The position numbers and the translations under genes are program-made. The notes below the pieces were generated by a model. That model did no database searches, was not told where the DNA came from, and saw only the letters and a list, made by a program, of their open reading frames with translations. Positions 1 to 8,313 of a stretch of DNA of 13,319 nt are shown here, in pieces. The stretch lies in the NCBI GenBank assembly GCA_003250175.1, contig QKHD01000192.1, positions 1-13,319 of the forward strand. Reading direction: 5' to 3'. The stretch's first letter is position 1; every line of letters begins with the position of its first letter. Source of the stretch: Helicobacteraceae bacterium. GTDB taxonomy: Bacteria > Campylobacterota > Campylobacteria > Campylobacterales > SZUA-545.

Positions 1-2
1 AT

Positions 3-1013
3 ATTCCATCTGAATATGGTCTTGAAGTAGAACTGATCAACATGAATATCTCCATCAACGAAAATATCGTTGACTTCGTCACCGATCTGGGTGATGCAAC
101 CGATGCTCCGGGCGATCTTGATGGCGACGGCATTCCGGATGAGGATGACGATGAAACCCTGGCGGCTTTGGATGTTTTCGAAGCCTACATGGGTAAAAAC
201 CTGCACTTTGATTTTAATGACATGCTTAGTGTCAGCCGCAAGGGTGAAAAAGTTGCCTTTGCGGTAGCAGCATTTGGCGGAGCCAGCTTTGACTTCCGGA
301 CACACCGAGGTTTCGGTACCGACGGTATGATGGAAGTTCAAGGTATCGGCTACGGCGGTGTTGCCCTGGGCGGTTCCTATGACTTTAAAGAGGTCTCCCT
401 GGGCTCCAAATATGAGCTCAACAACTTTAGCCTGGGCTTCGGTGTAAAACAGATCACCTACTTCAGCGTCAACGATGCTATTACTATCAACGAGTATATT
501 GATAACAAAGATGACTTCGGAACCTACGTACAGGACGAGTTGGCCAAGGAAGGCACAAGCACCGTTTTTGACCTTGGTGCTACCTACCACGTACTACCTG
601 ACCTAATCGTCGGTTTCAGTGCCATGAACATGGGTGGTGTTGGTGACAAAGATGCTGTCTACATCCCCGCAACCTATAATGCCGGTATCGGTTATATCAA
701 GCGCTGGGAAGGGCACAAGTTCTTCAACCAGATTCGTATGGCCTTTGACTACATTGACATCGGCAAAGGGTACGAGCAGGATACGGATATTATCAAGCGT
801 ACCCGTCTGGGTCTTGGTGTCAACGTATGGGACGGCTGGTTCTCCACGCTGAGCCTGCGTACAGGTCTCTACCAGGGCGCCCCTACCTACGGGATGAACC
901 TGCGTCTGACCATGCTTCAAGTCGGCTATGCCTACTATGAAGAAGAGGTCGGTGCCTATGCCGGTCAAGACCGTGACGCACGTCACGTCGTCAACCTGAC
1001 CTTCGGCTGGTAA
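3..1013 (+). CDS. Outer-membrane beta-barrel protein, TraF/PorV-like (5' partial)
   Basis: The frame is open to the left edge, so the true start lies outside the window. The first ATG (42) has no Shine-Dalgarno sequence and no signal peptide follows it. The visible 336 residues alternate polar and hydrophobic residues with many Gly and aromatic positions, and contain barrel-like strands such as DLGATYHVLPDLIVGFSAMN. The chain ends in LTFGW, and a terminal aromatic residue is the usual C-terminal signature of outer-membrane barrels read by the Bam machinery. Near the start (114-155) is a Ca-loop-like acidic run, DLDGDGIPDEDDDE. The style matches the family often labelled 'conjugal transfer protein TraF' (PF13729) or PorV/UPF0164-like proteins. 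No conjugation genes are nearby, so a transfer role is not supported. Barrel location is fairly sure, family assignment is tentative and substrate unknown. It converges on recO. Confidence 0.6.
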   Translation: MPSEYGLEVELINMNISINENIVDFVTDLGDATDAPGDLDGDGIPDEDDDETLAALDVFEAYMGKNLHFDFNDMLSVSRKGEKVAFAVAAFGGASFDFRTHRGFGTDGMMEVQGIGYGGVALGGSYDFKEVSLGSKYELNNFSLGFGVKQITYFSVNDAITINEYIDNKDDFGTYVQDELAKEGTSTVFDLGATYHVLPDLIVGFSAMNMGGVGDKDAVYIPATYNAGIGYIKRWEGHKFFNQIRMAFDYIDIGKGYEQDTDIIKRTRLGLGVNVWDGWFSTLSLRTGLYQGAPTYGMNLRLTMLQVGYAYYEEEVGAYAGQDRDARHVVNLTFGW

Positions 1014-1028
1014 TCCAGCCCCTCTTTC

Positions 1029-1057
1029 ATGTAAGCCCGCCTAGCGCGGGCTTACAT
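1029..1057. terminator. Hairpin between convergent genes, likely bidirectional terminator
   Basis: A perfect 12-bp inverted repeat (1029-1040 and 1046-1057, arm ATGTAAGCCCGC) encloses a 5-nt loop, CTAGC. It lies 15 bp after the stop of the barrel gene and its right arm covers the recO stop codon (1052-1054). The stem is GC-rich near the loop. Neither strand shows a long T tract after the stem, so it is a weak match to a classical intrinsic terminator. Position between convergent genes supports a shared terminator or a 3'-end stabilising structure. Confidence 0.6.
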
Positions 1058-1669
1058 CCCTTCCATTAAAACATCCCACAGATTATTTACCGTCGTTTCG
1101 TCCAGCATCAGACTTTTTTGATTTTCCAGCATCGCCAGCGTCTCGTTGAAGGGAAGTTTTCTTCCATAGATGCAGTGGGTATGTGCGGGTAAAAAGGCAC
1201 GACCCAAGGCCAGATTTTCCTCCACCGGTTCGTCGCAGATAAAGCAGTAGGGTTCTTTGTGCAATCGCCCCTCAAAGGCCAGCATCTCTAAATAGGCATC
1301 GATACACGCCCGCTTGGGGTTTTGGCGCTCCAGGGAACGGGAGAGACGTTCTAAGAGGTTAAAATAAAAGGGGTCAACGGTTTCGATTCCCCGCAGGTGG
1401 GTATTTAGTAGGCGAATAAAGTGGTGCCAGATCATCACCGTGGGGGCATGGCCGATCCAGGGGGTTCCCAGATGGATGATATTGCGAAGTCTGGAAATGG
1501 TGACGTTGACAATGTTCTCGATTTCAAAATCGATCTTGTATCCCAGGTTGACAGTGCTGTGCCTGGCACCGTAAAAACGGTAGAGACTCAAAAGGGCATC
1601 CGGAGTGAGAATGGTGACGATAACGTCTTCGTCACGGTATTTGGAGACATGGAGAATGTAGCCTTGCAT
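1052..1669 (-). CDS. recO: DNA repair protein RecO
   Basis: RecO loads RecA onto SSB-coated single-stranded DNA with RecR (RecFOR pathway) and anneals strands. The 205-aa product starts with a RecO-like N-terminal beta region (MQGYILHVSKYRDEDVIVTI), followed by a helical part and a Cys pair C142-x2-C145 with His163, His165 and C166 that looks like the RecO zinc site. It is shorter than the about 240 aa of E. coli RecO, and from memory short RecO proteins are usual in Campylobacterota. The ATG at 1669 (minus strand) has an AAAGG ribosome site only 3 nt upstream, inside a duplicated 11-bp element. It is transcribed divergently from gltB and its stop codon lies inside the terminator-like hairpin. 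It appears to be monocistronic. Confidence 0.85.
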   Translation of the reverse strand: MQGYILHVSKYRDEDVIVTILTPDALLSLYRFYGARHSTVNLGYKIDFEIENIVNVTISRLRNIIHLGTPWIGHAPTVMIWHHFIRLLNTHLRGIETVDPFYFNLLERLSRSLERQNPKRACIDAYLEMLAFEGRLHKEPYCFICDEPVEENLALGRAFLPAHTHCIYGRKLPFNETLAMLENQKSLMLDETTVNNLWDVLMEGM

Positions 1670-1672
1670 CGG

Positions 1673-1694
1673 CCTTTATCGCACCTTTATCGCA
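1673..1694 (-). repeat. Tandem 11-bp direct repeat in the recO leader
   Basis: Two perfect adjacent copies of CCTTTATCGCA occupy 1673-1683 and 1684-1694. Read on the recO strand each is TGCGATAAAGG and carries an AAAGG Shine-Dalgarno-like core, 3 and 14 nt from the recO ATG. The outer copy is too far away to be a normal ribosome site. This may be a simple duplication or a binding site. Confidence 0.8.
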
Positions 1695-1702
1695 TCTTAA
1701 CG

Positions 1703-1718
1703 ATTCTATTGGTAGAAT
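1703..1718. promoter_or_regulatory. Palindrome with -10-like hexamers for recO and gltB
   Basis: ATTCTA-TTGG-TAGAAT is a perfect 6-bp inverted repeat with a 4-nt spacer, in the A/T-rich part of the divergent region. Each strand reads TAGAAT, close to the sigma-70 -10 consensus TATAAT. The plus copy (1713-1718) lies 42 bp before the gltB ATG and the minus copy (1708-1703) lies 33 bp before the recO ATG, both plausible for a promoter. No good -35 box is visible, which is common for Campylobacterota promoters. It could instead be a repressor operator. An alternative -10 for gltB, TTATAC near 1742, would be too close to the start codon. Confidence 0.35.
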
Positions 1719-1760
1719 AGTAACACTTTCATAGTAAATCATTATACCTAAAGGTATGCA

Positions 1761-4700
1761 ATGGATGCACTGACAGCATTTAAAGACAACTGTGGCTTTG
1801 GACTGCTAGCCAACATTAAACATATTCCCAGCTATAAAAATACCGATGATGCGATTACCGCACTCAGCCGGATGATCCACCGGGGCGCGATTGCCGCCGA
1901 TGGAAAGAGTGCTGACGGAAGCGGACTTCTTTTCTCGATGCCGCAGAAATTTATGAAAAAAGTTGCCAAGGAAAACGGGATTGATCTTCCCGAGCTCTAT
2001 GCCGTGGGCATGCTTTTTATTACAGACGACTCCCAAAAACAGATCATTGACGAACAGTGTGAAGCCAACGATCTGAAGGTTCTGGCTTACCGTGACGTTC
2101 CCGTCGACACCTCCGTACTGGGCAAGTTCGCCCTTGAGAGCCTGCCGATGATTAAACAGGTGTTTGTGGTACCCAACTCCATCATCGCAACAAAACGTTT
2201 TGACGCACTGCTCTACCTGACACGCAAAGAGATCGAACACAAGCTGCATGGTACCAAGGGCTTTTATATCCCGTCTTTTTCCAGCAAGGTCATTTCCTAC
2301 AAAGGTCTGGTGATCCCGACCTATATTAAAGAGTTTTACAAAGACCTGCAGGATCGTGATTTTGAAGTAAGTTTTGCGCTTTTCCACCAGCGTTTTTCCA
2401 CCAATACCCTTCCGGAGTGGAAACTGGCCCAGCCTTTCCGTGCCCTTGCCCATAACGGTGAGATCAACTCCGTCGAAGCCAACCGTTACAATGTAGCGGC
2501 CAAGAGCAAGGGGCTTAAAAGCCAGATCTTCTCCGACGAAGAACTGGGTCGCATCGTGCCCCTGCTGCAGACCGGTTCCAGCGACAGCGCCAGCCTGGAT
2601 AATATGCTGGAGTTTATGCTGATCAACGGTCTCGATTTCTTCAAGGCGGTTCGTAACCTGATCCCGGCGCCATGGCAGAACTCTCCTCATATGGACGGCA
2701 AACTCCGTGCATTCTACGAGTACACCTCTACCTGTTTTGAGGCATGGGACGGCCCCGCTGCGGTGAGTATGACCGACGGCCGCTACATTGGCTGTGTCCT
2801 TGACCGAAACGGTCTTCGCCCGGCGAAATACATCATTACCAAAGACCACCGCATTATTATCTCCAGCGAATACGGCGTTATCGACCTGGAAGCGGACGAG
2901 ATCGCTGAACGTGGCCGTCTGCAAAGCGGCGAGATGATCGGGATCGACCTCAAATACGGCAAGATTCTGAAAAACGAAGCGATCAACGAGTACATGAAAA
3001 CCTCCCAGCCCTACGGCGACTGGCTGAACGAAAACATGCACTACCTGCAGGAGTACATCACCAACTCCATGCAGAACGTCGAAGACTACAAATACGACAA
3101 CCTGATCCAGATGCAGCGCTACCACAACGTCACCAACGAAGTGATCGAAAACGTGGTCAAGCCGATGGCGGAACACGGTAAAGAAAACACCGCGTCCATG
3201 GGTGACGATACGCCTCTAGCGGCCTTTAGCCAAAAGCAGCGCAACTTCTCCGATTACTTCAAACAGAAGTTTGCCCAGGTCACCAACCCGCCCATCGACC
3301 CGCTGCGTGAAAGCGTGGTCATGTCCACCAATACCGGGTTCGGTCAGATTCATAATATCCTGGACGAAGACCCGAACCACGCGAAGCGTCTTAAGGCGAT
3401 CACGCCGGTACTCTTCTGGGAGAAACTCGACGTGCTGCTCAGCTTCGGGGATGAAAACTCCCCCCGCTACGACAGCGACTATAAATACCGCACCTACTAC
3501 ACCGGCTTCAAACAGGATCTGAAAAAGAGCCTGGACGATCTGGCCGCTACGGTGATCAAGGACGTCAAAACCGACGGTATCCGCACCATCGTACTCGATG
3601 ACCGCGTACTGGACAGCGAAACCAAACTGATCCCCATGGCCATGGTCGTGGGTCACCTCAACGAAGCCCTGCTGCATGCGGGTGTGCGCCACCTGGTTTC
3701 TACCGTGGCCATCTCCGGAGAGCTGCTCGATCCGCACGCCGTTGCCGTCCTGCTCGGTTACGGGGTCAATGCGGTTTATCCCTATCTGCTCTACGCAACC
3801 GTTCTGGATGTCTACCCCAACGATACGCCGAAGGTACGCAAGGAACGCCTGAAAAATATTCAGCACGCCCTGAACCAGGGTATCTTGAAGATCATGTCCA
3901 AAATGGGGATCGCGACCGTTGCCAGCTACCGCAACTCCGCACTGTTCGATGTGATCGGTCTCTCCAAAGAGATCGTCGAAAGCTGCTTTAGCGCTTCTGC
4001 CTGCCTGCTGGGTGGTCTGACGTTCAAAGATATCGAAGAGCGGATTCTGCGTGATCACAAAAACGCCTACGAATCCAAACACATCAGCCGCCTCTTCCCG
4101 CTGGAAATCGGCAGCTTCTATAAATATACCTCCGGAGGCGAATACCACGATTTCGCTCCGACCGCGGTTCACGCCATGCACAAAGCCTCCATTACCGGCG
4201 AGCAGGCGGACTACAACGTGGTTAAGGAGATGATCGAAAAGCGCGGTCTGCAGATGATTCGCGACTTCCTGGTCTTCAAAAGCGACCGCAAGCCGATCGA
4301 TATCAGCAAGGTAGAGTCCAAAGAGGCGATCTTCAAACGCTTTGCCAGTGCGGCCATGAGTATGGGTTCCATCTCCGAAGAGGCGCACGAAGCGCTGGCT
4401 GAGGCGATGAATATCCTGGGCGGTATGTCCAACTCCGGAGAGGGCGGTGAAAAACCCAGCCGTCTCAACGGCCCTAAAAACAGCAAGATCAAGCAAGTAG
4501 CCTCCGGACGCTTCGGTGTCACCCCGGCCTACCTGCGCAGCGCGGAAGAGATTCAGATCAAAGTCGCCCAGGGTGCCAAACCGGGCGAGGGCGGTCAGCT
4601 GCCCGGCGAAAAGGTTACCCCGCTCATCGCGTCCCTGCGATTTACTATTCCGGGCGTGACCCTGATTTCACCACCGCCACACCACGATATCTACTCCATC

Positions 4701-6167
4701 GAGGATTTGGCACAGCTGATTTATGACCTCAAGCAGGTCAACCCCAGCGCGATCATCAGCGTTAAGCTGGTCTCCACCGCGGGCGTCGGTACGATTGCCG
4801 CCGGTGTAGCCAAAGCCTATGCGGACAAGATCATCATCTCCGGAGCCGACGGCGGTACCGGTGCGGCGCCTCTGAGCTCCATTAAATTTACGGGTAACCC
4901 GTGGGAGATCGGTCTGACCGAAGCCCACGACGCCCTCAAAGCCAACGAACTGCGTGAGCTGGTTCACCTGCAAACCGACGGCGGTCTGAAAACCGGTGTC
5001 GATGTTGTCAAAGCGGCGATCCTGGGTGCGGAAAGCTACGGATTTGGTACGGGTCTGCTGGTTGTTCTGGGCTGTAAGATTCTGCGGGTCTGCCACCTCA
5101 ACCGCTGTACGGTCGGTGTGGCAACGCAGGACGAGTTCCTCCGTCAGCACTATGTGGGAACGGTTGACCGCGTGATCAACTACCTGACCATGGTAGCGGA
5201 AGACGTGCGTGCGATCCTGGCTGAGCTGGGCTATGCCACCATCGAAGAGATCATCGGTAAACGCGAACTGCTCGAAGTGATCAACGACGATTTTGCCAAG
5301 AAGTTTGATTTCAGCGCCATCTTGCGACGCATCGACGGGGTTAATACCTGTCAGGTTGCCAGCAACGAACCGTTTGATAACAACAGCTTCGAAAAAGAGA
5401 TTCTCAAAGGGCTCAAGGGCACCATCAAAAACCCTGCGGAAAAAGCGGTGGTGGATGTCAGCATCAAAAACACCAACCGAAGTTTCGGTGCGCTGATCAG
5501 CGGTGAGATTGCCCAGTATTATGGCGACAAAGGTCTTGAAAAAGATACCATCAAACTCAACCTTTCCGGTGTCGCCGGTCAGGCTCTGGGCGCCTTCTTG
5601 CACAAAGGTGTGACCATCAACATTAAAGGCGTGGCCAACGACTACGTCGGCAAGGGGATGCACGGCGGTAAAATCACCATCGTTCCCGCCGTTCAGGGCG
5701 AGCGTTTCTCCGCGGCGGGTAACACCTGCCTTTACGGTGCGACCGGCGGTGAGCTTTATGTCGCCGGCAGCGTCGGTGAACGTTTTGCCGTCCGTAACTC
5801 CGGAGCCATTGCCGTTGTGGAAGGCACGGGCGATCATGCCTGCGAATACATGACCGGCGGTGCGGTTGTAATCCTCGGCCAGACCGGTATCAACTTCGGT
5901 GCCGGTATGACCGGCGGGGTTGCCTTTATCTATGACAGCGAATCCAAGTTCTACGACAAGATGAACCAGGAGCTGGTCAAGGCGATCCGTGTTGATACGG
6001 ACTTCGAGGAAGAGGGCAAGCAGTATCTGAAAAAACTGCTCAAAAACTTCTACAACGAAACCGGCAGTATCAAAGCCAAAGCAATTTTGGATGATTTCCG
6101 ACAAGAGGTGCGAAACTTCTGGATGGTCATCCCCAAAAATATGAAATTTTCCATTGTTCAAGAATAA
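1761..6167 (+). CDS. gltB: Glutamate synthase (NADPH) large subunit GltB
   Basis: GltB makes two glutamates from glutamine and 2-oxoglutarate with electrons passed from GltD, the main ammonia-assimilation step with glutamine synthetase. The 1468-aa protein has the full family layout. Ten propeptide residues precede Cys11 (NCGFGLLANI), the N-terminal nucleophile of the class II glutaminase domain. The central domain starts before NPPIDPLRE (about 509). The FMN/synthase domain includes GSISEEAHEA (from 869) and ISGADGGTGAAP (about 1026). The 3Fe-4S ligands C1105, C1111 and C1116 show the family spacing C-x5-C-x4-C. The C-terminal glycine-rich beta-helix domain begins near 1260. The ATG at 1761 is preceded by AAAGG and places Cys11 correctly; the nearby ATG at 1756 is out of frame. 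It probably leads the long operon. Confidence 0.97.
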   Translation: MDALTAFKDNCGFGLLANIKHIPSYKNTDDAITALSRMIHRGAIAADGKSADGSGLLFSMPQKFMKKVAKENGIDLPELYAVGMLFITDDSQKQIIDEQCEANDLKVLAYRDVPVDTSVLGKFALESLPMIKQVFVVPNSIIATKRFDALLYLTRKEIEHKLHGTKGFYIPSFSSKVISYKGLVIPTYIKEFYKDLQDRDFEVSFALFHQRFSTNTLPEWKLAQPFRALAHNGEINSVEANRYNVAAKSKGLKSQIFSDEELGRIVPLLQTGSSDSASLDNMLEFMLINGLDFFKAVRNLIPAPWQNSPHMDGKLRAFYEYTSTCFEAWDGPAAVSMTDGRYIGCVLDRNGLRPAKYIITKDHRIIISSEYGVIDLEADEIAERGRLQSGEMIGIDLKYGKILKNEAINEYMKTSQPYGDWLNENMHYLQEYITNSMQNVEDYKYDNLIQMQRYHNVTNEVIENVVKPMAEHGKENTASMGDDTPLAAFSQKQRNFSDYFKQKFAQVTNPPIDPLRESVVMSTNTGFGQIHNILDEDPNHAKRLKAITPVLFWEKLDVLLSFGDENSPRYDSDYKYRTYYTGFKQDLKKSLDDLAATVIKDVKTDGIRTIVLDDRVLDSETKLIPMAMVVGHLNEALLHAGVRHLVSTVAISGELLDPHAVAVLLGYGVNAVYPYLLYATVLDVYPNDTPKVRKERLKNIQHALNQGILKIMSKMGIATVASYRNSALFDVIGLSKEIVESCFSASACLLGGLTFKDIEERILRDHKNAYESKHISRLFPLEIGSFYKYTSGGEYHDFAPTAVHAMHKASITGEQADYNVVKEMIEKRGLQMIRDFLVFKSDRKPIDISKVESKEAIFKRFASAAMSMGSISEEAHEALAEAMNILGGMSNSGEGGEKPSRLNGPKNSKIKQVASGRFGVTPAYLRSAEEIQIKVAQGAKPGEGGQLPGEKVTPLIASLRFTIPGVTLISPPPHHDIYSIEDLAQLIYDLKQVNPSAIISVKLVSTAGVGTIAAGVAKAYADKIIISGADGGTGAAPLSSIKFTGNPWEIGLTEAHDALKANELRELVHLQTDGGLKTGVDVVKAAILGAESYGFGTGLLVVLGCKILRVCHLNRCTVGVATQDEFLRQHYVGTVDRVINYLTMVAEDVRAILAELGYATIEEIIGKRELLEVINDDFAKKFDFSAILRRIDGVNTCQVASNEPFDNNSFEKEILKGLKGTIKNPAEKAVVDVSIKNTNRSFGALISGEIAQYYGDKGLEKDTIKLNLSGVAGQALGAFLHKGVTINIKGVANDYVGKGMHGGKITIVPAVQGERFSAAGNTCLYGATGGELYVAGSVGERFAVRNSGAIAVVEGTGDHACEYMTGGAVVILGQTGINFGAGMTGGVAFIYDSESKFYDKMNQELVKAIRVDTDFEEEGKQYLKKLLKNFYNETGSIKAKAILDDFRQEVRNFWMVIPKNMKFSIVQE

Positions 6168-6179
6168 GAGGTAGAGGCG

Positions 6180-7568
6180 ATGCAATCATTTATCAAAGTT
6201 GACCGCAACGATCCGCAAAAAGACGACGTACTCAGCCGGATCAAACACTTTAACGAGATCTATTCCAAGTTTACGGTAGAGAAAGCCTCCACCCAGGCGG
6301 AGCGATGCGTCCAGTGCGGCGATCCGTACTGCAGCTCCATCGGCTGTCCGCTTTCCAACTACATTCCCCATTGGCTCAAATCCATGGCGGGGAACGATCT
6401 GGCCCTTTCCTTTAAAATCTCCAACGAAAGCTCACCCTTTCCGGAGATCCTGGGCCGTATCTGCCCGCAGGACAAGCTCTGCGAAGGGGCATGTACGCTA
6501 AATGACGACGGCTATGGCGCCATCACCATCGGTTCTATCGAGACCGCCATTACCGAGCGTGCCTTCGAAGAGGGCATGGAACCGGCTTTCCCCGGAATCA
6601 CCACCGATAAAAAGGTTGCCGTCATCGGCTCCGGACCGGCGGGGATCAGTGCGGCCAACTTCCTGCTCCGTGCAGGGATCAAGGTCGTTATGTTTGAACG
6701 CGACAGCATTCCGGGCGGTCTGCTGGTCTGGGGTATTCCCGGATTCAAGCTGGAAAAGAGTGTCGTGGCCCGGCGTTTTGCCATGCTGGAAAAAGCAGGT
6801 CTCGAACTGCGCCTGAGCTGTGAAGTGGGTAAAGATGTCAGCTTTGCCGACTTAAAAAAAGAGTATGACGCCGTTTTTGTCGGTGTGGGTGCGTCCAAAT
6901 CCAATGCCGCCGGGCTTGAAAACGAAACGGCCTCCGGAGTGGTCAACGCGATCGATTTTCTCCGGGATATCCAGGCGAAACTCTTTGGCAAAAAACGAAC
7001 CCCTCTGGTCGAAGTAACCGGCAAAAAAGTTCTGGTTATCGGTGGTGGGGATACGGCCATGGACTGCGTGCGAACATCCCTTCGAGAAGGGGCTGCCAGC
7101 GTCAAATGTGTCTACCGACGTGACGAAGCGAACATGCCCGGCAGTAAAAAAGAGTTTATCAACGCCAACGAAGAGGGTGTTGAATTCTCCTTCCTCTCCA
7201 CACCCAAAAAGATCAACGTGGATAAATCCGGCAAGGTGACGGGCGTGACGTTTAGCCGTATGCGTCTGGGTGCCAAAGATGCCTCCGGACGCCAAAAGGC
7301 CGAAGAAGTGGTTGGGTCTGAATATGTGGAAGAGGCGGATGTTGTCATTCTGTCGCTGGGCTTTTCCCACCAGGACATGGGCTATCTTAAAGAGAGTGGC
7401 GTCGCCCTGAATCAGTGGGGCGGTTGTGAGGTGGGTGAAACCTACCAGACATCCGAAGCCCTGGTCTATGCCGGGGGCGACTGTGTCCGCGGCGCGGATC
7501 TGGCGGTTACGGCAGCCAGGGACGGACGCGCCGCAGCCTTTGACATGATTGCGAAGCTTCTGGGGTAA
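6180..7568 (+). CDS. gltD: Glutamate synthase (NADPH) small subunit GltD
   Basis: GltD oxidises NADPH and passes electrons through FAD and 4Fe-4S clusters to GltB. The 462-aa length is normal. The N-terminal ferredoxin-like domain holds the cluster cysteines C43, C46, C51 and C56 (CVQCGDPYC) and C95, C101 and C105 (CPQDKLCEGAC). The FAD-binding Rossmann motif VAVIGSGPAG is at 146-155, the NADPH motif VLVIGGGDTAMD starts around 284, and a C-terminal FAD contact VYAGGDCVRG follows. The ATG at 6180 follows AAGAGG (6166-6171), which begins in the gltB stop codon, with 8-nt spacing. Only 12 bp separate it from gltB, consistent with equal production of the two subunits. Confidence 0.97.
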   Translation: MQSFIKVDRNDPQKDDVLSRIKHFNEIYSKFTVEKASTQAERCVQCGDPYCSSIGCPLSNYIPHWLKSMAGNDLALSFKISNESSPFPEILGRICPQDKLCEGACTLNDDGYGAITIGSIETAITERAFEEGMEPAFPGITTDKKVAVIGSGPAGISAANFLLRAGIKVVMFERDSIPGGLLVWGIPGFKLEKSVVARRFAMLEKAGLELRLSCEVGKDVSFADLKKEYDAVFVGVGASKSNAAGLENETASGVVNAIDFLRDIQAKLFGKKRTPLVEVTGKKVLVIGGGDTAMDCVRTSLREGAASVKCVYRRDEANMPGSKKEFINANEEGVEFSFLSTPKKINVDKSGKVTGVTFSRMRLGAKDASGRQKAEEVVGSEYVEEADVVILSLGFSHQDMGYLKESGVALNQWGGCEVGETYQTSEALVYAGGDCVRGADLAVTAARDGRAAAFDMIAKLLG

Positions 7569-7569
7569 C

Positions 7570-8313
7570 ATGAGTTTCATCCAGGCCGCGATCAACGCCA
7601 ACCGTGAGATTTACGAGTTGTTGCGTCAGGGGCTGGATAACTCCCTCTTTTGTTATGTCTCCCGCGATCCCAGTGAGACTGGGGCGGGAGGTGACAGAAG
7701 CCTGGCCATCGACATGCAGGCCGAGGCTATTTTTGTAAAGTATTTAAGAACTTTTGGTAAAATCAACTCCGAAGAAACCGGCCTGATTGGCGAGGGTGAA
7801 GATGAGATCATTTTGGATCCCATCGACGGAAGCAGCAACATCGCTTCCTGCTTTCCCTACTACGGCAGTTCGGTTTCCCTGCGCAAGGGCGGGAAGACGG
7901 TGGCTTCCGTCGTAACCAACCTGGCCAGCGGAGAGTTTTTTGTCAATGACGGTACCCGCAAGTATAAAAGCTCCCTTCTCACCATGGAAGAGGAAGCCTA
8001 CGGCGGGTGCGATACACCAAAGATCGGTCTGGTGGAACGGGCCTACTCCAATCCGGAGCTGGTTCGCAGCCTGCGGGACGCGAAGCTGAAGTTTCGCAGC
8101 CCCGGTGCCATCGCGCTGAGTCTGGCCTATGCCAGGGACGTGAATTTTGTGATCTTTTCAGGCAAGCACCGCATCTTCGATATCGATGCGGGGCTGCACC
8201 TGTGTGACGACCTCCATCAATTGGTCGAAGATGACGTTATCCTGGTCAGCCGCGATAAGGTGATCTTTGAAGCAATTAAGAAGTTAATAAACTCGAATGG
8301 ATGTAACGTATGA
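7570..8313 (+). CDS. Inositol monophosphatase/FBPase-superfamily sugar phosphatase
   Basis: This is a metal-dependent phosphomonoesterase of the inositol monophosphatase-like superfamily (IMPase, FBPase, CysQ). The 247-aa product carries the metal site E68/E69 (SEETG) and the signature ILDPIDGSSN at 81-90 with D83 and D86. The C-terminal motif is FDIDAG (203-208) instead of the usual WDxAAG. DGSSN is typical of class I fructose-1,6-bisphosphatase, whereas length and the following FP favour IMPase, so the substrate is open (inositol-1-P, FBP or PAP). I chose the ATG at 7570, 1 bp after the gltD stop and with TGGGG upstream; an in-frame TTG at 7549 inside gltD is less likely. It overlaps accD by 4 bp. 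The C. jejuni homologue is, from memory, also next to accD. Confidence 0.85.
   Translation: MSFIQAAINANREIYELLRQGLDNSLFCYVSRDPSETGAGGDRSLAIDMQAEAIFVKYLRTFGKINSEETGLIGEGEDEIILDPIDGSSNIASCFPYYGSSVSLRKGGKTVASVVTNLASGEFFVNDGTRKYKSSLLTMEEEAYGGCDTPKIGLVERAYSNPELVRSLRDAKLKFRSPGAIALSLAYARDVNFVIFSGKHRIFDIDAGLHLCDDLHQLVEDDVILVSRDKVIFEAIKKLINSNGCNV

Noticed and set aside
42..1013. A complete conjugation gene traF starting at 42, implying a plasmid or ICE
   Set aside because: The frame is open upstream, the ATG at 42 has no ribosome site, and no other transfer or mobility gene is present. The name comes only from a loosely named barrel family.
1806..6185. Very long open frames (over 400 codons) on the minus strand opposite gltB
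   Set aside because: They lie fully antisense to a gene with strong family motifs. They arise because gltB rarely uses TTA, CTA or TCA codons, whose complements are stops, and their translations show no recognisable domain.
7549..7569. TTG start for the phosphatase, adding 7 residues
   Set aside because: It lies inside gltD without a ribosome site, and the ATG at 7570 is a stronger codon with a TGGGG upstream and a normal family N-terminus.
6512..7601. Minus-strand open frames opposite gltD
   Set aside because: Antisense to well-supported coding sequence, with low-complexity Ser/Arg/Pro-rich translations and no ribosome sites.
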